The position numbers and the translations under genes are program-made. A DNA stretch of 64,000 nucleotides from Allium sativum (Eukaryota; Streptophyta; Magnoliopsida; Asparagales; Amaryllidaceae): contig CM060915.1 in the NCBI GenBank assembly GCA_030737875.1, positions 573,236,577-573,300,576 on the forward strand. The letters run 5' to 3'. The notes beneath the pieces were generated by a model, which was given only the letters and a program-made list of their open reading frames with translations, was not told the origin of the DNA and did no database searches. Shown here piece after piece: positions 60,434 to 64,000 of this stretch. Position 1 is the stretch's first letter, and every line of letters starts with the position of its first letter.

Positions 60434-61408
60434 CAACTACGACACTTGGAAAGAGGACTTTTCTAGGAATTTAGCAAAAGCTCTACCTCTCTCTATATTA
60501 ACGTGTAATGTTATAGTTTGATACAAGATCATCTCATAACGGGCGTAGGTGGATTATCGGAAACTACAAGTCTTTGTATTCTCTTTTCTCTTCTTCACTT
60601 ACTTGTTTGTTACATGCATTTCTACAGTGACATTTTTGTGATTTGTGTTTGGAAATTTGGATTTGGTGCTTTTGTAGTGTTTTAGGGTTTTGTGACATTT
60701 TCAATGCTAACATTTTTTGTGCTTTCATTGAGAAGCTTGTCTTTCTCGGATTAGAAGAGCCTGGAGGAATCAGACTTGGCTAAAATTTAGAGTTCAACTA
60801 CTTAAGCAGAAGAAACTGGATAAGAAGGAAGTTAGGAGGCTTCCCTAAAGGAAACCCACATGTTTACATCATAAGAGATGAGATGGGGCCAAAAGTGGAT
60901 ACCATGCAGGAATGAATGATCAAAAGATAAGAGAAAATGATGCAAAACCTCCTTACATAACGTGGATAAGCTATACATGCTGGAAATAAGAACCATGGTG
61001 CCAAAGTCAAAGTGGTAGGCAGGAGATAGCGGTGGAAAAACCAAGGACAGCCCCCAATGCACAGCTTTGGATCGGAACAGTAACCGCTTCTCGAGTCGAT
61101 AACAAACCGATATGTACGATGGGTGCATCCACGGAACTGTTAAACCTAGGTGTTAGGTTAGCAGGAGTTTTAAACTTGGAACTTGGAGACGGAAATGTTA
61201 AGAGCAAAATTTGCTTCGATCGACCGAGGAAAACCCCAGTCCAAGATCTCATATCGAAGTTGAACCTAATGCTTGGGTCGGCGCTGATCGTGTGTTATTC
61301 GTAAAGGAGAACAATGGCCTGAAGAACATCGATACTCGCTCAAAGAGGACTGGTGATGCTGATTGGAGGATGTTTCTAGATAATAAGATAGGTTAGCGGA
61401 CATTACAA
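60434..61408. other. Interval with an unrecognised open stretch
   Basis: Plus-strand frames 61032-61304 (ASRVDNKPICTMGASTELLN...) and 61211-61396 (PNAWVGADRVLFVKENNG) overlap and may be one frameshifted coding fragment. I do not recognise it. The zone should include the 5' part of the minus-strand gypsy element, but the text GTGCTTTCATTGAGAAGC at about 60719-60736 resembles a Tat-type leader on the plus strand, so the origin is unclear. Confidence 0.3.
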
Positions 61409-63373
61409 GGCAGTGTTTGATTTTCCAACTAGGCAGTTAAGTTTCGCGTCGGCGTCCGATGCGTTAGCCATGAGATCCACACGGATACTCCTTCGAGACA
61501 AACAGTTGGAAAGTTAGCTTTCGCGTCGGACACACATCTGATACGAAAGAAAAATCTGGATCAGCCAATCTTCTTCTCTTCCCCTATTATTGACTTCTTT
61601 CCCCCCTTTTCATCACCAAATCCGAAAATTCTTGCTTCAATCCCCTTCAAATCATCAATTATTTCAGGTTTCTGTTATTATATTTGTGTTTTTTAGCTTC
61701 ATAACTCAGCTATATAATTATTTCGTAATTTTTGGAATTTTTTTTAAGCATGACAGCAAGTCAGTCCTATTCTACCTGTTCCATTGCCGAATGGAACAAT
61801 GACACCGCCAATGCTTTCATCGATGTGTGCATTGAACATCTGGAGTTCCGTGCGCATAACATTGGAAATTGGTACCAGCAGATCGTAGCGGCATTCTACC
61901 AACGCACCGGATTGGACTACAATGCAGGTCAAATAAAGAACAAGTTTGATAACATGAAAAGAGAATAGAATCCGTAGAACAGGCTGCTACAGATTAATGG
62001 CAGGGAGTGGGACGAGAAGTTGAATACTGTCGGTGGGACGGACGAGTGGTGGACGACGGTGCCACCAACGTGGCGCAAATTCAAGAGTGGGTCTCCAACG
62101 TGATTCAAAGAGTTGGACTCTATGTTTGGAGGTTGCATTCGTACTGACAAATGTCAGTACCTAGTTCCGGCCCCAGTTTATCTGCACGAGGCCCAGATTT
62201 TTAGCGAATTTATTTGGGGGGATACTACTGAGATCTCGAGTCATCCCGCTCGTAGGTAGATCAGGTCCGATGCTGGCCCTTCTCATTCTACTCCTTCGTC
62301 CATGAACCGAGACGAGCTTATAGATCTGTGTATTTCAGTACTCTAGGACGAGGAGGAGTATGCTGAGTGGGAGGTTGTGGTTGTTTTGTAACCCTTTTTA
62401 TTCTCTGATTTACAAGCTCGCACAGCTGAGGGGTTGTGTTCTTCATTATGTTTGTAAGCTACGGGTTGGACAGCTGTAGGTTTCTTAGGTATTTGTTGTT
62501 GCTTTTTATTTTGGTGCTATGTTTGCATATTTGAATTGTTTTTGTTTTATGTGAACTGGTATTCTACGTCTATGCAGTTAAAGCCCCGCTAAAGCCCTGC
62601 AAAATTCTCGTTACAGCCCGTAGCACCCTTCTACCGTTACGCTATTTCAGTTTATCCCCGATGAGCAGTAGATCTGCTTCTAGCCCTGCTATTTTCCTCT
62701 GCACCAGCTAAATCAAGACTTTTTAGCACCCGCTTTAGCGATATTTATATACAAAGCTTGATTTGACTAATTCTCTTTTTAATAAATTCAATAAAGTTAG
62801 TCTAAAGTACTACATTTAAGGAATAAGTGCCCAATAAATGGTAAAAATATATTATAGTCATAAAATTTTATGTACGCAACTAGACACTATATGATTTTGT
62901 TGCATAAGATTAGTTAATATTGGTTTCTTGTATACACATAATGTGAGAATGATAATTAATTAATTTTTAAATATTTGGTTTTACATCTAACGAACCTTTT
63001 TGTGCCTCTGCTATATCCCCGATATTTCTCCACTTTATCCCCACTACACCTTTTTGTACCTCCACTGTTATAGAACCACTAAGCGCTTTAACTGCACAGT
63101 GCATTGTACTGGTGTTTGAATTATGAAATTTTAATTCTGCAATTTGTATTCTGCAGTTTGTATTCTGCAATTTGTATTCTGCAGTTTGTATTCTGCATTC
63201 AATAAAAACTATAATAAAAACGAATAAATAAATAATAAAATAATGATTATGCCCCTTACAATTTGCCCCTTTCGTAAAAAAACACATTCCCTATTCGCAA
63301 TAATTCCTCTTCAAATACCACTTTTAAAATTCCCCTTCCAAATCACCTTTCCCGTTCAACATCAAACGCACCC
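61409..63373 (+). mobile_element. Probable non-autonomous Harbinger-type element
   Basis: The left end GGCAGTGTTTGATTTTCC and inverted right end GGGTGCGTTTGATGTTGA agree at 9 of the first 12 bases; flanking triplets are CAA and TAA. Inside is only a Myb/SANT gene. Downstream of it are C-rich AGCCC / CACCCG text and a 15-bp tandem repeat (TTCTGCA(A/G)TTTGTAT, about 63136-63198). No transposase is present. Ends are imperfect, so the call is tentative. Confidence 0.42.
61750..62388 (+). pseudogene. Myb/SANT-like (Myb_DNA-bind_3) protein
   Basis: ATG at 61750 begins MTASQSYS. The domain reads AEWNNDTANAFIDVCIEHLE, NIGNWYQQIVAAFYQRTGLD, GQIKNKFDNMKRE, then after stops GREWDEKLNTVGGTDEWW and KELDSMFGGC. 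This is the plant L10-interacting/Myb_DNA-bind_3 pattern (W..E....F...C.E....G....; Y..L...F...TG; QLKNKWD.LKK; W....GTI.A.DEWW; LD.MF). Three or more stops (first near 61967) break it. Such proteins serve as ORF1 in Harbinger elements and also exist as host genes. Confidence 0.7.
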
Positions 63374-64000
63374 TAAGTTATGCTACAAAAGGTGTTTTGA
63401 TAAATAAGTATGAGAAAAGCATGCTAGAAATTCTTTTACTACAGATATTAGAACTAAAGGAATCCGCCAGGGTTTGAACTTTCGATACTAGAGGCATATA
63501 ATAGATAAACGAGTTCTACTATTCATTTAATGAGGTTCACTAGGCATATGGAAGTGTTGGGGAATTTAAGGAAGTGATGGCAAAGTATTTTCCCTTGTAT
63601 ATGTCGATATCGTAGTATTATAGTTAAAACAATAGGAAAACCGGTCTATTAGAACTTGGTAGGATTTGGTTGATTGATTTATGAGACTACTTCAGGTCCA
63701 CATTACACGAACCTAGCATGTTATGACTCTAACAACAATAAAATAAAAGATAAGTGAGACTCTATCTTTCTTTTGCTAGATTTATTGCAGTTATGACATC
63801 AGCAGATTGGCTAGATTTATTATTGGTTCTCATGACAGCAGTTTTTGGAGTACTAGACAATACAAAATTTAAGATGTCATTGGAGCAAGATCTCTTAAGG
63901 GATCTCATACAGCTTTATCATGACGTAGATATATTCATGTGGTAGAATGATGTAAATGCAGATGGGGAGGTTTTGGAAGTGAACTCGATAAAGAGAAAAA
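63374..64000. other. Right-end interval without recognisable gene
   Basis: A 63-aa plus frame (63754-63945) is the longest; it has no domain I know. No termini seen. Confidence 0.4.

Noticed and set aside
60719..60736. Tat-type retrotransposon leader on the plus strand
   Set aside because: The motif resembles a known leader, but the nearby gypsy pol is on the other strand and no LTR end or primer site adjoins it.

Overview
This looks like an intergenic, transposon-dense block of an AT-rich flowering-plant nuclear genome, probably a eudicot. I see no intact host gene, tRNA, rRNA or CRISPR array. Plant origin is shown by LTR retrotransposons primed by initiator-Met tRNA, plant-type CACTA, hAT, PIF/Harbinger and Helitron ends, intron-containing fragments of plant genes (HSP90, SEC61 gamma, an aspartyl protease), and plant-typical mobile domains (PMD, GRF zinc fingers, NAM-associated/Myb-like ORF1). 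I cannot name the species.

Layout. 1-5740: diverged non-coding long-LTR (LARD-like) retrotransposon sequence with several minisatellites. 5871-8323: probable Helitron. 9115-46400: a decayed Copia element on the minus strand, split by a nested stack. A CACTA element (10115-44640, TSD GAT) sits in the Copia element and carries captured pieces of HSP90 and SEC61 gamma. A PIF/Harbinger element (11029-40630, perfect 16-bp inverted ends) sits inside that CACTA. Inside the Harbinger are a minus-strand LTR (13458-23319), itself split by a second CACTA element (14127-23260, TSD TCA), and a gypsy-type LARD (23320-31480). Without its insertions the Harbinger element would be about 11.6 kb. It holds ORF1 (11718-12945), a second ORF1-like fragment (31481), a HARBI1-like transposase (32189-33616), two GRF zinc-finger ORFs (34262, 35332) and a plant mobile domain gene with an acidic tail (37744-40179).

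46400-61400: a badly decayed gypsy element of Tat/Ogre type on the minus strand (gag near 56.9 kb, RT-RNase H at 55.0-53.8 kb, integrase at 52.0-51.4 kb). A degenerate tandem array at 47.8-48.6 kb is plausibly its 3' untranslated region. It is broken by a 238-bp hAT MITE (48343-48580, TSD AGATGTCC), a short non-autonomous Copia element carrying one open 426-aa gag-plus-KE-rich ORF (48832-50806, TSD GCTTA), a Copia fragment (52442) and a nearly complete hAT transposon (57039-60425, TSD GTCTAGAC). 61409-63373 is a probable second Harbinger-type element with only a Myb/SANT ORF.

The most unusual item is the Harbinger element: transposase and two ORF1-like proteins together with two GRF zinc-finger proteins and a PMD protein, plus five regularly spaced 12-bp iterons between the divergent transposase and GRF genes. 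Most coding regions carry small frameshifts, several in homopolymers, so either decay or residual long-read indels are possible.
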